A stretch of 64,000 nt of DNA from Candidatus Saccharimonadota bacterium (GCA_009992235.1 JAACVZ010000001.1:197465-261464), one strand, 5' to 3'; counted from the stretch's first letter, positions 41,478 through 50,600 are shown. The notes: generated from the letters alone by a model not told the origin. Program-made: numbers and translations.

Positions 41478-42091
41478 TATGCTTTTCCTCCGATGACGAT
41501 CAAGCCCTTTTTAGGACCAGGGACAGCGCCGCGAAGTCCAATGAGATTCTTTTCAGCGTCAATATAGCTGACGACAAGATTCTGCACAGTGACTTGCTCA
41601 TGACCCATACGACCGGCCATACGCTTACCTTTAAAGATCTTTTGTGGGTACATTGAACCAATTGATCCGGGCTTACGAGTGTTACCCTTACCACCGTGCG
41701 ACTTGCGCTGCCTAGTGAAGTTGTGTCGCTTAATTGTTCCAGCGAACCCCTTACCTTTACTAGTGCCGGTTGCATCGACGATGTCGCCGATTTCAAATGC
41801 AGTCACATCAATAGTGCTGCCAATGGTCATATCTGCTGGAAGTTCTTCAACGCGAAATTCGCGCATAAACTTAGGTGTCGTTTCCGACTCCTTTACGTGT
41901 CCAGCCACGGCCTTGCTCAGGTTCTTACCTAACTCAAAACCTACTTGGACAGCGTTATAACCATCGGTGTCGATGGTTTTTACCTGAGTCACTGTCACAG
42001 GTCCAGCTTTAATGAGCGTGACAGGAACTGCCTTGCCATCTTCGCTGATGAGTTGGGTCATACCAATTTTGGTACCGAGAAGTGCTTTCAT
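41477..42091 (-). CDS. rplC: Ribosomal protein L3
   Basis: LLGTKIGMTQLISEDGKAVPVTLIKAGP at the start and SHGGKGNTRKPGSIGSMYPQKIFKGKRMAGRMG in the central loop (about residues 130-165). 204 aa. First gene of the S10-spc operon here, because rpsJ is split off upstream. Confidence 0.98.
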   Translation of the reverse strand: MKALLGTKIGMTQLISEDGKAVPVTLIKAGPVTVTQVKTIDTDGYNAVQVGFELGKNLSKAVAGHVKESETTPKFMREFRVEELPADMTIGSTIDVTAFEIGDIVDATGTSKGKGFAGTIKRHNFTRQRKSHGGKGNTRKPGSIGSMYPQKIFKGKRMAGRMGHEQVTVQNLVVSYIDAEKNLIGLRGAVPGPKKGLIVIGGKA

Positions 42092-42112
42092 GCTCTTCGT
42101 TCTCCCACTTAA

Positions 42113-42178
42113 AATTCTTGGTGGCTGGTAGTATCTTGCAGGTTTTACCCCTTAAGACTTGCCAATTCACCAAGAATT
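42113..42178 (-). promoter_or_regulatory. S10-operon mRNA leader with long-range hairpin
   Basis: AATTCTTGGTG (minus strand 42178-42168) pairs over 11 bp with CACCAAGAATT (42123-42113), enclosing 44 nt. The structure ends about 21 nt before the rplC ATG and is a candidate autoregulatory site. Confidence 0.65.
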
Positions 42179-42210
42179 GCTTGTTATATATTCGTAAAAG
42201 TTACCCCCGA

Positions 42211-42239
42211 AGTATACCAGACGCCACCTCAAGAGTCAA
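42211..42239 (-). promoter_or_regulatory. Promoter of the S10-spc operon
   Basis: TTGACT (42234-42239), 17-bp spacer, TATACT (42211-42216). The leader to rplC is about 110 nt. Confidence 0.85.
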
Positions 42240-42354
42240 GAGGTTGCAGGCGCTTCATACACGTAGGAATAATGGGGTTGAATCGCTTGTGCTTTTCTTG
42301 CATACTGTAAGGTATATAGAATATGGAATTCTTGACCATAGAAAGGTTATTCTC

Positions 42355-42639
42355 ATGGCAATTGCAAAGAAAAAGACACCGACTAAACGAGCAGCACCTC
42401 GCAAGGCACCGGCGAAGCGAAAATCCATAAAGGTCACGGTCCCTAGGTATAAATACGAATCGTTCAAGCTCAGCCGTGACGTCCCACCTCTCATGACCTT
42501 TAAAATAACCCGTCAAACACTATACTGGCTGGTTATTGTCAGCTTCCTCATTTTCTTCCAACTATGGATTATCAAGCTACAGCTGCAAGTTGCCCATGTC
42601 GTCAATCAACAACAGGAGCAAATACAGCAAGATCTGTAG
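42355..42639 (+). CDS. Small membrane protein with basic N-terminus, 94 aa
   Basis: About 45 residues rich in Lys, Arg, Ala and Pro (KKKTPTKRAAPRKAPAKRKS region) precede a single transmembrane helix (LYWLVIVSFLIFFQLWII) and a short coiled C-terminus (NQQQEQIQQDL). The basic part would face the cytoplasm and could touch nucleic acid or the membrane. No known family. It runs against the ribosomal genes and separates rpsJ from rplC. Its TAG lies in the left arm of the terminator shared with rpsJ. Confidence 0.75.
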   Translation: MAIAKKKTPTKRAAPRKAPAKRKSIKVTVPRYKYESFKLSRDVPPLMTFKITRQTLYWLVIVSFLIFFQLWIIKLQLQVAHVVNQQQEQIQQDL

Positions 42640-42654
42640 CCCACTTCGGGCTAC
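42636..42654. terminator. Shared terminator with both stop codons in its arms
   Basis: GTAGCCC-acttc-GGGCTAC. The plus-strand gene's TAG (42637-42639) and the rpsJ TAG (42651-42653, minus strand) are both part of the 7-bp stem. Short T-tracts only (ATTC / AGATC). Confidence 0.7.
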
Positions 42655-42974
42655 ATTCGGATTTCAGCGTCAACACCTGCTGGCAGGCTGAGGTTCTGTA
42701 GACTATCAATAGTCTTTGGAGTAGCATTCGTAATGTCAATAAGGCGCTTGTGAACACGCATCTCAAAGGCTTCACCGCCCTTTTTGTAGACATGTGGTGA
42801 CTTCACGACCGTAAACGTGCTACGACGCGTTGGAAGCGGTACTGGACCGGCAACACTTGCACCGGTACGAATAGCTGTGTCGATAATTTGTTTTGCTGAT
42901 TGGTCGATAACCTTGTGGTCATACGCCTTAAGACGAATGCGAATGCGCAATCCGCCATCTGTTGCTTCTGCCAT
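42651..42974 (-). CDS. rpsJ: Ribosomal protein S10
   Basis: [23 protein letters not shown] at the start and [19 protein letters not shown] identify S10; 107 aa. It has its own promoter (43078-43106) and terminates before rplC, unlike the usual S10 operon where rpsJ leads. Confidence 0.98.
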   Translation of the reverse strand: MAEATDGGLRIRIRLKAYDHKVIDQSAKQIIDTAIRTGASVAGPVPLPTRRSTFTVVKSPHVYKKGGEAFEMRVHKRLIDITNATPKTIDSLQNLSLPAGVDAEIRM

Positions 42975-43077
42975 GAGAAAGCTCCTCTTTTGATGCTCCG
43001 TAACCTCTGCTCGAATCCTATCCTTTAAAGGCTTACGTTCGGCCGAGTTCTCGGTGCGATTAGTTAAATACCGTAGT

Positions 43078-43106
43078 AGTATACCTCAAACCTCTCGTTC
43101 TTTCAA
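43078..43106 (-). promoter_or_regulatory. Promoter of rpsJ
   Basis: TTGAAA (43101-43106), 17-bp spacer, TATACT (43078-43083). The roughly 100-nt leader holds a CCGAG/CTCGG hairpin. Confidence 0.8.
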
Positions 43107-43114
43107 GCCAGCAA

Positions 43115-43143
43115 TTGACTATTTATGCTGTATATGCTATAAT
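43115..43143 (+). promoter_or_regulatory. Consensus promoter of the 43201 gene
   Basis: TTGACT (43115-43120), 17 bp, TATAAT (43138-43143). The transcript begins with the hairpin ACGTAC-accccc-GTACGT-like (about 43153-43171). It is back-to-back with the rpsJ promoter. Confidence 0.85.
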
Positions 43144-43200
43144 AAAGATATGCACGTACACCCCCGTACGTAGTACCTAGGACAATAAGAAGGGAGGGTG

Positions 43201-43557
43201 ATGATGAATCACCCCACTCTACAGCCGCAAGCCGAGCTTTCGCTGATTCCAGCCGAGCGCCTCTGGGTAGTTCGCAGTCTTCGTGACGAGATCCTGTCAG
43301 ACGACATCGCAGACATGCGTGAAATGCGCTACCCTGCCTACTTCATGGCACACCTCAGCTTTCTTCAACGTCAGCAGGTGATCAAGTTCATCGAAGCGAT
43401 TCCGCTTCGCGACAGCGCGACCGCCACCTTTCGTCCGGCACCAAGGAAGATGCTTTTTTTCACGGTCCAGCCCGCACCTCGTCCCGCAAAACGGACGATG
43501 CAATGGATCGAAGAACAGCAGTGCTTCGTGGCTAGCACAGAGATCCCTCAGTCCTAG
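43201..43557 (+). CDS. Hypothetical protein, about 118 aa, strongly expressed
   Basis: Not recognised. A short, soluble protein with a helical N-terminal half (LWVVRSLRDEILSDDIADM) and a Pro/Arg-rich C-terminal half (RPAPRKMLFF, PAPRPAKRTMQW). No signal or membrane segment. AAGGGAGGG precedes the tandem ATGs at 43201/43204. A near-perfect promoter and a strong terminator make it a stand-alone gene inserted between rpsJ and tuf, with higher GC than many neighbours. Confidence 0.7.
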   Translation: MMNHPTLQPQAELSLIPAERLWVVRSLRDEILSDDIADMREMRYPAYFMAHLSFLQRQQVIKFIEAIPLRDSATATFRPAPRKMLFFTVQPAPRPAKRTMQWIEEQQCFVASTEIPQS

Positions 43558-43560
43558 TCC

Positions 43561-43620
43561 AACCCCGCACCTCGAGTCGCAGAAACCCACGTTTCTCCTC
43601 GGAGGGCGGGGTTTTTGCTT
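43561..43620 (+). terminator. Terminator of the 43201 gene
   Basis: AACCCCGC (43561-43568) pairs with GCGGGGTT (43606-43613), with inner GAAAC/GTTTC pairing, followed by TTTTTGCTT. Confidence 0.82.
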
Positions 43621-43621
43621 T

Positions 43622-43760
43622 ACCAAGTAGTTTCTGACACTGCCCGAAGAGTGTGTGAAATGCGAAATGTTGAGCATTTCAGCCCAACGCCAAAGGAGAC
43701 TTCCGGTGGAAGTCTCCTTTGAGAGAGTACTCTGAGGGCAATCGTCAGAAACTACTTGGT
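43622..43760 (-). other. Long structured 3' end of the tuf mRNA
   Basis: ACCAAGTAGTTTCTGAC occurs on the minus strand at the tuf stop (43760-43744) and its exact 17-bp complement at 43638-43622. Within the enclosed 105 nt are a perfect 13-bp hairpin (AAAGGAGACTTCC/GGAAGTCTCCTTT, about 43691-43719) and GAAATGC/GCATTTC. The tuf TAG is inside the closing helix, so the RNA would form a branched structure around the stop codon. Confidence 0.75.
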
Positions 43761-44933
43761 TACTTTAGTAACAACACCAGCACCAACCGTCTTACCACCT
43801 TCACGAATAGCAAAGTTAAGACCTTGGTCCATAGCAATTGGAGCGAGCAACTTAACGGTGAAAGTTACAGTGTCGCCAGGGATGACAAGTTCTTTGTCAG
43901 CTGGAAGTTCAACTTCACCAGTTACGTCAGTTGTACGGAAGTAAAACTGTGGTTTGTAACCCTTTGAGAATGGAGTGTGGCGTCCGCCTTCTTCTTTCTT
44001 AAGGATGTAAACCTCTGCCTCGAACTCGGTGTGTGGAGTAAGCGAGCCAGGCTTTACAAGCACTTGGCCGCGCTCGATTTGCTCACGCTCGATGCCACGA
44101 AGAAGAAGTCCGGCGTTGTCACCAGCTTGACCGCGGTCAAGGTTCTTCTTGAAGGCTTCAATACCGGTAACGACAGATTTCTGTGAGTCTTTAAGACCGA
44201 CAATTTCGATTTCGTCGTTGATGTTAATAACACCAGTTTCGATACGTCCAGTTGCAACTGTTCCACGTCCCTTAATAGAGAAAACGTCTTCAACAGGCAT
44301 AAGGAATGGCTTGTCAAGGTCGCGCGTTGGCTCAGGAAGGTAGTCGTCCATAGCCTTAACGAGTTCCATGATAGCGTCTTCGCTAGCTGCATCGCCCTCT
44401 AGAGCCTTTGTTGCAGAACCCTTGATAATAGGCGCGTCTTCGTCGTAACCGTTCTTGGCAAGAAGCTCACGAATGTCCATTTCAACTAGTTCAACTAGTT
44501 CTGGGTCAGCTAGGTCCATCTTGTTAAGGAAAACAAGAATCTTTGGAACACCAACTTGGCGAGCAAGAAGAACGTGCTCACGAGTTTGTGGCAAAGGTCC
44601 GTCGTTTGCGGCAACCACAAGAATAGCACCGTCAATTTGGGCTGCACCAGTGATCATGTTTTTAACGTAGTCGGCGTGTCCTGGCATGTCAACGTGAGCG
44701 TAGTGACGAGCTTCAGACTCATACTCCTGATGAGAAGTAGCGATAGTAATACCACGCGTACGCTCTTCAGGTGCGTTGTCGATCATGTCATAAGCGATTG
44801 GTTTGTTTACTTCGGTTGGAAGCTTCTTAGCAAGCACAGTAGTAATTGCTGCGGTTAGCGTTGTTTTTCCGTGGTCAACGTGACCCATAGTACCAACGTT
44901 AACGTGAGGCTTGGTTCGATCGAAATCTGCCAT
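43752..44933 (-). CDS. tuf: Elongation factor Tu
   Basis: GTPase motifs GHVDHGKTT (G1), DMPGHADY (G3) and NKMD (G4) are intact, as is the RGITI switch. Domains II and III end with [12 protein letters not shown]-like sequence. 393 aa is normal. It delivers aminoacyl-tRNA to the ribosome. Its own consensus promoter lies just upstream. Confidence 0.99.
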   Translation of the reverse strand: MADFDRTKPHVNVGTMGHVDHGKTTLTAAITTVLAKKLPTEVNKPIAYDMIDNAPEERTRGITIATSHQEYESEARHYAHVDMPGHADYVKNMITGAAQIDGAILVVAANDGPLPQTREHVLLARQVGVPKILVFLNKMDLADPELVELVEMDIRELLAKNGYDEDAPIIKGSATKALEGDAASEDAIMELVKAMDDYLPEPTRDLDKPFLMPVEDVFSIKGRGTVATGRIETGVININDEIEIVGLKDSQKSVVTGIEAFKKNLDRGQAGDNAGLLLRGIEREQIERGQVLVKPGSLTPHTEFEAEVYILKKEEGGRHTPFSKGYKPQFYFRTTDVTGEVELPADKELVIPGDTVTFTVKLLAPIAMDQGLNFAIREGGKTVGAGVVTKVTK

Positions 44934-44995
44934 TTAATATTTCTCCTTTAATTATTTTCGCACAGGTATAGTTAACCCCATGACGTATAGGGATG

Positions 44996-45024
44996 ATTAT
45001 ACAAGTGTAGGCGCAAAATGTAAA
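44996..45024 (-). promoter_or_regulatory. Promoter of tuf
   Basis: TTTACA (45019-45024), 17-bp spacer, TATAAT (44996-45001); SD AAAGGAG before the ATG. Confidence 0.82.
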
Positions 45025-45030
45025 CAGGGA

Positions 45031-45471
45031 TTAGTATTCACTCCGCCTGACTATCTCGTGCATATAAATGTTTAGAGTCTCGTAGGCAAGATGGACATAC
45101 GCCGAACGTATAGGGACGCCATGAACCACCATGCAACGGACTCTATACCAATACTCGACCAACGACGGCCAATCGTGTACGCTCGACACCTCCCCTCCCC
45201 AGTGCGGAGTGACGTGCGAAACGGGCTCTCTTTGAGTGCACTCCACCAACAAGCACATCGGATGCCTTAGCTGACGGAGTGATGTACCGTCAACGTATTC
45301 GTCCCAAAGCACATTCCTCTTGCGAAGCTTATTAAGCGCCTCGCGGTCGTTGCTGCAACCTGTTGTCTTGCGATACCACGCATTAAACGCAGCGTACAGA
45401 GACATGTAGTGCTGCAGATAATCAATCTGCGCCTTCCGATGCCAATACAGAACCTGCTCGTTGGCATTCAT
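45031..45471 (-). CDS. HEPN-domain protein, putative RNase
   Basis: A helical protein of 146 aa. The C-terminal YWYRVRCMVVHGVP contains R-x4-H, the catalytic motif of HEPN ribonucleases, in the form typical of Apea-like HEPN domains (YRxRCxxxHG). The N-terminal helix YLQHYMSLYAAFNAWY is also common in this group. The start ATG 45471 overlaps the TGA of the RadC-N gene (ATGA), so the two are translationally coupled, like toxin-antitoxin or effector pairs. RNA target and function are unknown. It sits between fusA and tuf. Confidence 0.75.
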   Translation of the reverse strand: MNANEQVLYWHRKAQIDYLQHYMSLYAAFNAWYRKTTGCSNDREALNKLRKRNVLWDEYVDGTSLRQLRHPMCLLVECTQREPVSHVTPHWGGEVSSVHDWPSLVEYWYRVRCMVVHGVPIRSAYVHLAYETLNIYMHEIVRRSEY

Positions 45472-45734
45472 AGCGAGCCCAACCGACCAGCAAGCTCTAC
45501 CAAGGCCAGCACACGGCAAGCTTTGGCATCACCAATTCCGTCGGTTTGAACCAAAGAGTCGTAACCGAGAGGGCCGTCTTTAATCAACACTTCAACTCGA
45601 CGGGCGACTATAGCACCAGACGAGCTTGAGCTTCCAGGACCAAGAATTAGCTGCAGCAGCTCGGCATCATTGAGCGCCGATGGACCATGCTGCACAAGCT
45701 TTTCACGAGGGCGCAGATAAGTATCGAAGTCCAT
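45468..45734 (-). CDS. RadC N-terminal (UPF0758) helix-hairpin-helix protein, JAB domain absent
   Basis: RPREKLVQHGPSALNDAELLQLILGPG is the N-terminal block of RadC proteins, and VQTDGIGDAKACRVLALVELAGR is a helix-hairpin-helix DNA-binding motif. The usual C-terminal JAB/MPN metallopeptidase-like domain (about 120 residues) is missing: the frame ends at 88 aa exactly at the HEPN gene start. It may be a stand-alone DNA-binding partner of the HEPN protein. Confidence 0.82.
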   Translation of the reverse strand: MDFDTYLRPREKLVQHGPSALNDAELLQLILGPGSSSSSGAIVARRVEVLIKDGPLGYDSLVQTDGIGDAKACRVLALVELAGRLGSL

Positions 45735-45819
45735 GTTTTAATCATAGGCTTCAAAGGTTAACTTGTCTTTTACTTGCCTGGTGTTTCTTGCGTATTGTCT
45801 ATGCTAGGTCCAATGGGAT

Positions 45820-47916
45820 CTAGTTGTTAGTTCGCTTGGCAATGATTTCCTGAGCAACGTTTGGCGGTACTTCTTCGTAGTCGGCAAGTTCCATAGTAGA
45901 GGCTGCGCGACCTTGGCTCATTGAGCGAATATCGTTCGTGTAGCCAAAGAGGTTTGCAAGGGGAACGTAGGCACGAACAAGCTTTGCGCCACCTGGAATA
46001 TCTTCCATAGCGTCGATTCGTCCACGGCGTGAGTTAAGGTCGCCGATAATATCGCCCATGAAATCTTCTGGGGTAGATACTTCAACGCGCATAACAGGCT
46101 CGAGAATAACCGGCTTAGCCTTTGGAATACCTTCTTTTACAGCAAGAACTCCAGCAAGGTTGAAGGCGAGCTCACTTGAGTCGACATCGTGATATGTTCC
46201 GTCGTAAAGTGTTGCTTTCACGCCAATCATTGGATATCCGGCAATAACACCACTTTCGAGTGTGTCCCTTATACCCTTCTCGACTGGCTTGCGGTATTCC
46301 TGAGGAACCACACCACCTTTAATTGCGTCGACGAACTCAAAGCCTTCGCCAGATTCTGTTGGCTCGAAACGAATCCAGACATCACCATACTGACCGCGTC
46401 CACCAGTTTGCTTGGCGTGTTTTCCTTGGGCTTCGGTCATACCACGGATAGTTTCACGGAAGGCAACTTGCGGTTCACCAACGTTAGCTTCGACGTTAAA
46501 TTCACGCTTCATACGGTCGATAAGAATTTCAAGGTGAAGCTCACCCATTCCTGACATAATCGTCTGGCCTGTTTCGTCGTCGGTGTGAATGCGGAAAGTT
46601 GGGTCTTCTTCAGCGAGTCGTTGCAGTGCGATACCCATTTTTTCTTGGTCGGCCTTCGTCTTTGGTTCAACGGCAATAGATACGGGCGGTTCAGGGAACT
46701 CAATTGACTCAAGGAGAATTGGATGAGCTGTGTCAGCCAGGGTGTGACCAGTAAAGGTGCTCTTAAGGCCAACAACGGCCGCAATGTCACCTGCTCCCAC
46801 AGACTCAATTTCCTCACGCTTGTCGGCGTGCATACGCACAATACGGCCGATACGTTCCTTTTCACCAGTGGTGGCGTTTAGTATGTAGCTACCGGCGGTC
46901 AGCTTACCGCTATAAACACGAATGAAGATTAGGCGACCGACGAATGGGTCGGTAGCAATTTTGAAGGCAAGCGCAGAAAGTGGTTCAGCGTCAGACGGCT
47001 GGCGCTCAACAAGGTCGCCAGACTTAGGGTTTGTTCCCTTAATCGCATCAACGTCAAGCGGTGAAGGAAGGTAGTCGGCAGCAAGGTCAAGAACCTTCTC
47101 GACAATAACACCACGACCATCGCCACCAGTAACAAGGAAGAAATCTCCAGCAAGCACGCGCTTACGGAGAGCCCGCTTCAAGTCTTCAATAGTAATAGAT
47201 TCTTCGCCTTCTTCAAGGAATCGTTCGAATAACTCATCCTCAGCTTCAACGGCTGCTTCAACAAGTAGGCTTCGAGCATTCTTAGCTTTTTCAAGCATAT
47301 TTGCAGGAATCTCACCGGCAACAAGCTCGTGGTCTGCAAAGTCTCCGTAAGTGTAGGCTTTCATGTCAACGAGGTCAACGACACCGTTAATTTCCTTTTC
47401 AAACCCAATAGGCAGGTGAATTGGAAGTGCGTGTTTCGAAAGACGGTTGTGAATAGAGTCAAGAGATTTGTAAAAATCACCACCAATTTGGTTGATTTTG
47501 TTAACAAAACAGATACGAGGCACACCGTATTTGTTTGCTTGGCGCCAGACGGTTTCGGTCTGAGCTTCAACGCCCATTTTGCCGTCGAAGACAACAACTG
47601 CGCCGTCAAGTACACGAAGCGAACGTTCCACTTCGGCCGTAAAGTCAATGTGGCCAGGCGTGTCGATAATGTTAATCTTGCAGCCCTTCCAGAAACAGGT
47701 CACTGCAGCAGAGGTAATAGTAATACCGCGCTCTTTTTCTTGCGCCATCCAGTCAGTCGTTGCGCTATCGCCATCGGCACCACGGACTTCACCAATTTTG
47801 TGGTTAATACCCGTTCGGTACAAAATACCCTCAGTCGTCGTGGTCTTTCCCGCGTCGATGTGAGCAATAATACCAATATTTCGATAGTCCTTTAGGGGGA
47901 CGTTCTGCTGTGCCAT
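45820..47916 (-). CDS. fusA: Elongation factor G
   Basis: Translocation GTPase with [25 protein letters not shown] and NKI(N)Q-type G motifs, followed by domains II-V ([39 protein letters not shown]). 698 aa. It has its own extended -10 (TGC-TATAAT, near 47975) and therefore need not depend on rpsL-rpsG transcription. Confidence 0.99.
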   Translation of the reverse strand: MAQQNVPLKDYRNIGIIAHIDAGKTTTTEGILYRTGINHKIGEVRGADGDSATTDWMAQEKERGITITSAAVTCFWKGCKINIIDTPGHIDFTAEVERSLRVLDGAVVVFDGKMGVEAQTETVWRQANKYGVPRICFVNKINQIGGDFYKSLDSIHNRLSKHALPIHLPIGFEKEINGVVDLVDMKAYTYGDFADHELVAGEIPANMLEKAKNARSLLVEAAVEAEDELFERFLEEGEESITIEDLKRALRKRVLAGDFFLVTGGDGRGVIVEKVLDLAADYLPSPLDVDAIKGTNPKSGDLVERQPSDAEPLSALAFKIATDPFVGRLIFIRVYSGKLTAGSYILNATTGEKERIGRIVRMHADKREEIESVGAGDIAAVVGLKSTFTGHTLADTAHPILLESIEFPEPPVSIAVEPKTKADQEKMGIALQRLAEEDPTFRIHTDDETGQTIMSGMGELHLEILIDRMKREFNVEANVGEPQVAFRETIRGMTEAQGKHAKQTGGRGQYGDVWIRFEPTESGEGFEFVDAIKGGVVPQEYRKPVEKGIRDTLESGVIAGYPMIGVKATLYDGTYHDVDSSELAFNLAGVLAVKEGIPKAKPVILEPVMRVEVSTPEDFMGDIIGDLNSRRGRIDAMEDIPGGAKLVRAYVPLANLFGYTNDIRSMSQGRAASTMELADYEEVPPNVAQEIIAKRTNN

Positions 47917-48014
47917 GAAACAATCTCTTTTCTGTGATTAATTATTTTTTGCCATAAAAAATAGCGCTTTAACTACAATTATAGCATATATCACCTACGA
48001 GGAACAGCCGTCAG

Positions 48015-49088
48015 CTAGGCCGCCCGAACTGGTGTAGGCTGATATCGGTCTATGGGTGCCCCTTTGTAATAACTCATCTGGCTTTTTGATCGTATAAGTG
48101 GTTTGTGCTTCCCGCTTTTCTTGTACTCAGATATCAAATCTCCGATTGTACTCTGTATTAATAGAACAGTTTCTTTTTCGGCATCAGTAGCTTCGCCGCT
48201 CCGATACTTATTCAACGCCTGCCGTGTAGGAGAAGGGTCACGCTGATCAACAGAGCCACCCACTCCAAGGTGGACCCTCGCACCGACAAGCATAGCCCTG
48301 TACCTCTTTGCCGTTCTATTCGACATGCGCGCTTTAACTTCTATCGGAAGAATGTGTCGCACTTTACCGTAGTGTTGACTGATGAGTTCAATATCATGTG
48401 TCTGTTCGGGATAGTAGTAGCCTGTTCCGGCACGATGGAACGAGGGTATAGCAATAAAACGAGGATCTTTTCGATACATAAGCGAAATAAGAGCGTTTAT
48501 CTCATGCTGAACGCCCACAAGCATGTTCGCAGAATCAATTCTTCCAACACTCCTATCTAACTCCTCTTCAGCGCCACAAACATCACCAATTCCGATTAAC
48601 TTCTCAATAGATTCGTCTATAACTTCAGGCATCACGTCGCCGGTGAACATTGCCCTAACCATTGGAAGACAAGCAAGGTTCATGGCTATCCTGTATTGGG
48701 CGTCGTTCTCAGATTGATTAACATCTCCAAGCGTGCTTTCATTTCGCAGAGCTTGTTCCCACAGCATCTCTGCTTTACCGGCAAGGACCAATTTGCTCGT
48801 AACATCTAGCGAATCTCGCACAATACCAGATTCGAGATACGCAGATGCGGCAGCAGACAAGAACAGCGGATCGGTCTCAGCGCTCAACACGCCTGCCATA
48901 GCTTCGAGACGCCTAGCACCACCCTCACCCGGAGACATTTTATGCATTAGGAGGTAGTGCCTATAGGTGGCGTGGTCCAAATAATCATAGTAATGCGACG
49001 AAAATCGCTCAGGACGAGTATGCTTCTCTGTCAACAAGGGCAGAGTATACTGCTCGGGTGCATCAGCGCACGACCCAAGCCGCTCCAT
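48015..49088 (-). CDS. Hypothetical protein, about 357 aa, possible nuclease-like motif
   Basis: No family recognised. The N-terminal two thirds are helical. The later segment THDIELISQHYGKVRHILPIEVKAR (about residues 225-249) resembles the D-x(n)-E-x-K core of PD-(D/E)xK nucleases, with a preceding Tyr-rich loop GTGYYYPEQ; this is only a pattern-level similarity. Basic C-terminus. The start is uncertain (ATG 49088 or TTG 49100). It separates fusA from rpsG. Confidence 0.7.
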   Translation of the reverse strand: MERLGSCADAPEQYTLPLLTEKHTRPERFSSHYYDYLDHATYRHYLLMHKMSPGEGGARRLEAMAGVLSAETDPLFLSAAASAYLESGIVRDSLDVTSKLVLAGKAEMLWEQALRNESTLGDVNQSENDAQYRIAMNLACLPMVRAMFTGDVMPEVIDESIEKLIGIGDVCGAEEELDRSVGRIDSANMLVGVQHEINALISLMYRKDPRFIAIPSFHRAGTGYYYPEQTHDIELISQHYGKVRHILPIEVKARMSNRTAKRYRAMLVGARVHLGVGGSVDQRDPSPTRQALNKYRSGEATDAEKETVLLIQSTIGDLISEYKKSGKHKPLIRSKSQMSYYKGAPIDRYQPTPVRAA

Positions 49089-49155
49089 ATCAGCAGCCAA
49101 TTCCCTGTGTGTTTGTTTCTACTCCCATATTACCCTTGTTATAGCACGAGCAATT

Positions 49156-49425
49156 TCATGTTTGCAAGCCTTTCGCACTACAAACGGTATAATCACTTGT
49201 TCCCGGACAGTTCGCTACGAAATCATCAAACTTTTCAATCGCTTCAGTACTGGTCATCTCTCCTCGCAAAGCAGACCTCGTCGCAAGACGCATTCTATAC
49301 ATGGTGCAGTCACTGCAACTAGAGCAAAGTTCTGGCGTACGCTCCTGTAACTGGAGCGATAGCTCGGTACGCTCCTGATTAGCCCTCGCCTCCTCATAAC
49401 GATCTCTTTGCCGGGTTTGCTCCAT
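49156..49425 (-). CDS. Small cysteine-rich hypothetical protein, 89 aa
   Basis: A charged helical N-terminus (RQRDRYEEARANQERTELS) is followed by CSSCSDC and two further cysteines (ANCPG, TVCSA). The cysteine pattern could bind metal, which stands out in a region otherwise stripped of zinc ribbons. ATG 49425 has a good SD (GAGGTGGAGG), and a -10 TATACT lies upstream, after the rpsG terminator. Family unknown. Confidence 0.6.
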   Translation of the reverse strand: MEQTRQRDRYEEARANQERTELSLQLQERTPELCSSCSDCTMYRMRLATRSALRGEMTSTEAIEKFDDFVANCPGTSDYTVCSAKGLQT

Positions 49426-49487
49426 GTCGCCTCCACCTCACTAGTTACATACTAACTACTTAAAGTATACATAACTTTCAGCCATAC

Positions 49488-49514
49488 AAAAAGCCCCATA
49501 CACAACATATGGGG
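49488..49514 (-). terminator. Terminator after rpsL-rpsG
   Basis: CCCCAT (49494-49499) pairs with ATGGGG (49509-49514), followed on the minus strand by CTTTTTG. Confidence 0.85.
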
Positions 49515-49539
49515 TGTTTTGTAAGCACAAGAGCGCTAT

Positions 49540-50019
49540 TTAGGTACGGGCAAAGTGAGCAAACGCGCGGTTTGCTTCTGCCATCTTGTGAGTGTCTTCC
49601 TTCTTCTTGAAGGCCGCACCGGTTTCATTGTAGGCATCAACGATTTCCGCAGAGAGTCGTTGTGCGTATGGCATACCTGAGCGAGATCGAGCAGATTGAA
49701 CAAGCCAGCTGAATGCGTAATGAAGCTGGCGATGACCAGCAACCGGGAAAGGAATTTGGTAGTTCGCGCCACCGACACGGCGTGATTTCACTTCAAAGTT
49801 CGGAGCAACGTTCTTCAATGCTTTCTCGAACACTTCGAGAGGGTTTTCACTGTCGAGCTTCTTAGCTGCTGTTTCGAGGGCTTCATACACAGCACGCTCA
49901 GCAAGTAGTTTTTTGCCGTCTAGCATAGACTTGTTAATAAGCCGCTGAACAAGTACGCTTTGGTATTTACGATCTGGAGTAAGTTGGCGCTGAAGGCTAA
50001 CTGTCTTCTTACGTGGCAT
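49540..50019 (-). CDS. rpsG: Ribosomal protein S7
   Basis: MPRKKTVSLQRQLTPDRKYQS at the start and VGGANYQIPFPVAGHRQLHYAFSW with the C-terminal EDTHKMAEANRAFAHF identify S7. 159 aa. Two bases after rpsL; primary organiser of the 30S head. Confidence 0.98.
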   Translation of the reverse strand: MPRKKTVSLQRQLTPDRKYQSVLVQRLINKSMLDGKKLLAERAVYEALETAAKKLDSENPLEVFEKALKNVAPNFEVKSRRVGGANYQIPFPVAGHRQLHYAFSWLVQSARSRSGMPYAQRLSAEIVDAYNETGAAFKKKEDTHKMAEANRAFAHFART

Positions 50020-50021
50020 GG

Positions 50022-50435
50022 TTATTTACTCTCTTTCTTGGCACCGTATTTTGAGCGGCCCTGTTTGCGGTTGGCAACGCCCTGAAGGTCCAATGCACCA
50101 CGAACAATGTGATAACGGACACCCGGAAGGTCTGGTACACGTCCACCACGGACAAGCACGACGGCGTGCTCCTGGAGGTTGTGACCTTCTCCGCCAATGT
50201 ACGCCCATACTTCATGACCGTTAGTAAGACGAACACGAGCAACCTTACGTAACGCGGAGTTCGGCTTTTTCGGTGTTTTTGTCGTCACCTTAATACACAC
50301 ACCTCGCTTGAGTGGTGCATCTTGGTTGTAGTAGCGTGTCTTGAGCGCGTTATGAATGCGTCCAAGTGCTGGCGACTTACCTTTTTTCCCAGCGGTCTGC
50401 CGAGGCTTCCGCACGAGTTGATTGATTGTTGGCAT
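50022..50435 (-). CDS. rpsL: Ribosomal protein S12
   Basis: [13 protein letters not shown] at the start, [20 protein letters not shown] with the lysine whose changes give streptomycin resistance, and the [24 protein letters not shown] loop region (about residues 83-105). 137 aa. ATG 50435 follows AAGGAG. Start of a short rpsL-rpsG unit. Confidence 0.98.
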   Translation of the reverse strand: MPTINQLVRKPRQTAGKKGKSPALGRIHNALKTRYYNQDAPLKRGVCIKVTTKTPKKPNSALRKVARVRLTNGHEVWAYIGGEGHNLQEHAVVLVRGGRVPDLPGVRYHIVRGALDLQGVANRKQGRSKYGAKKESK

Positions 50436-50600
50436 TATGAAAAAATTCTCCTTAAGAATTTGGTTGTGTTGGCCATCCGGCAGCAATCCGTAAGACCGAT
50501 GTTTACTCGTTTATGCGTCTTGTACACGGTTCGCATAATAGTAAACGGAAACTCACTCTTTATTATAGCAATAATTACTCTAAATGTCGAGAGGGGTGCA

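Noticed and set aside
43622-43760. Insertion sequence or MITE at the tuf 3' end
   Set aside because: The inverted repeat is inside the tuf coding end, no target duplication is seen and no other copy exists in the window.
45468-45734. Frameshifted full-length RadC
   Set aside because: The downstream frames encode the HEPN protein, not a JAB domain, and the ATGA junction is clean.
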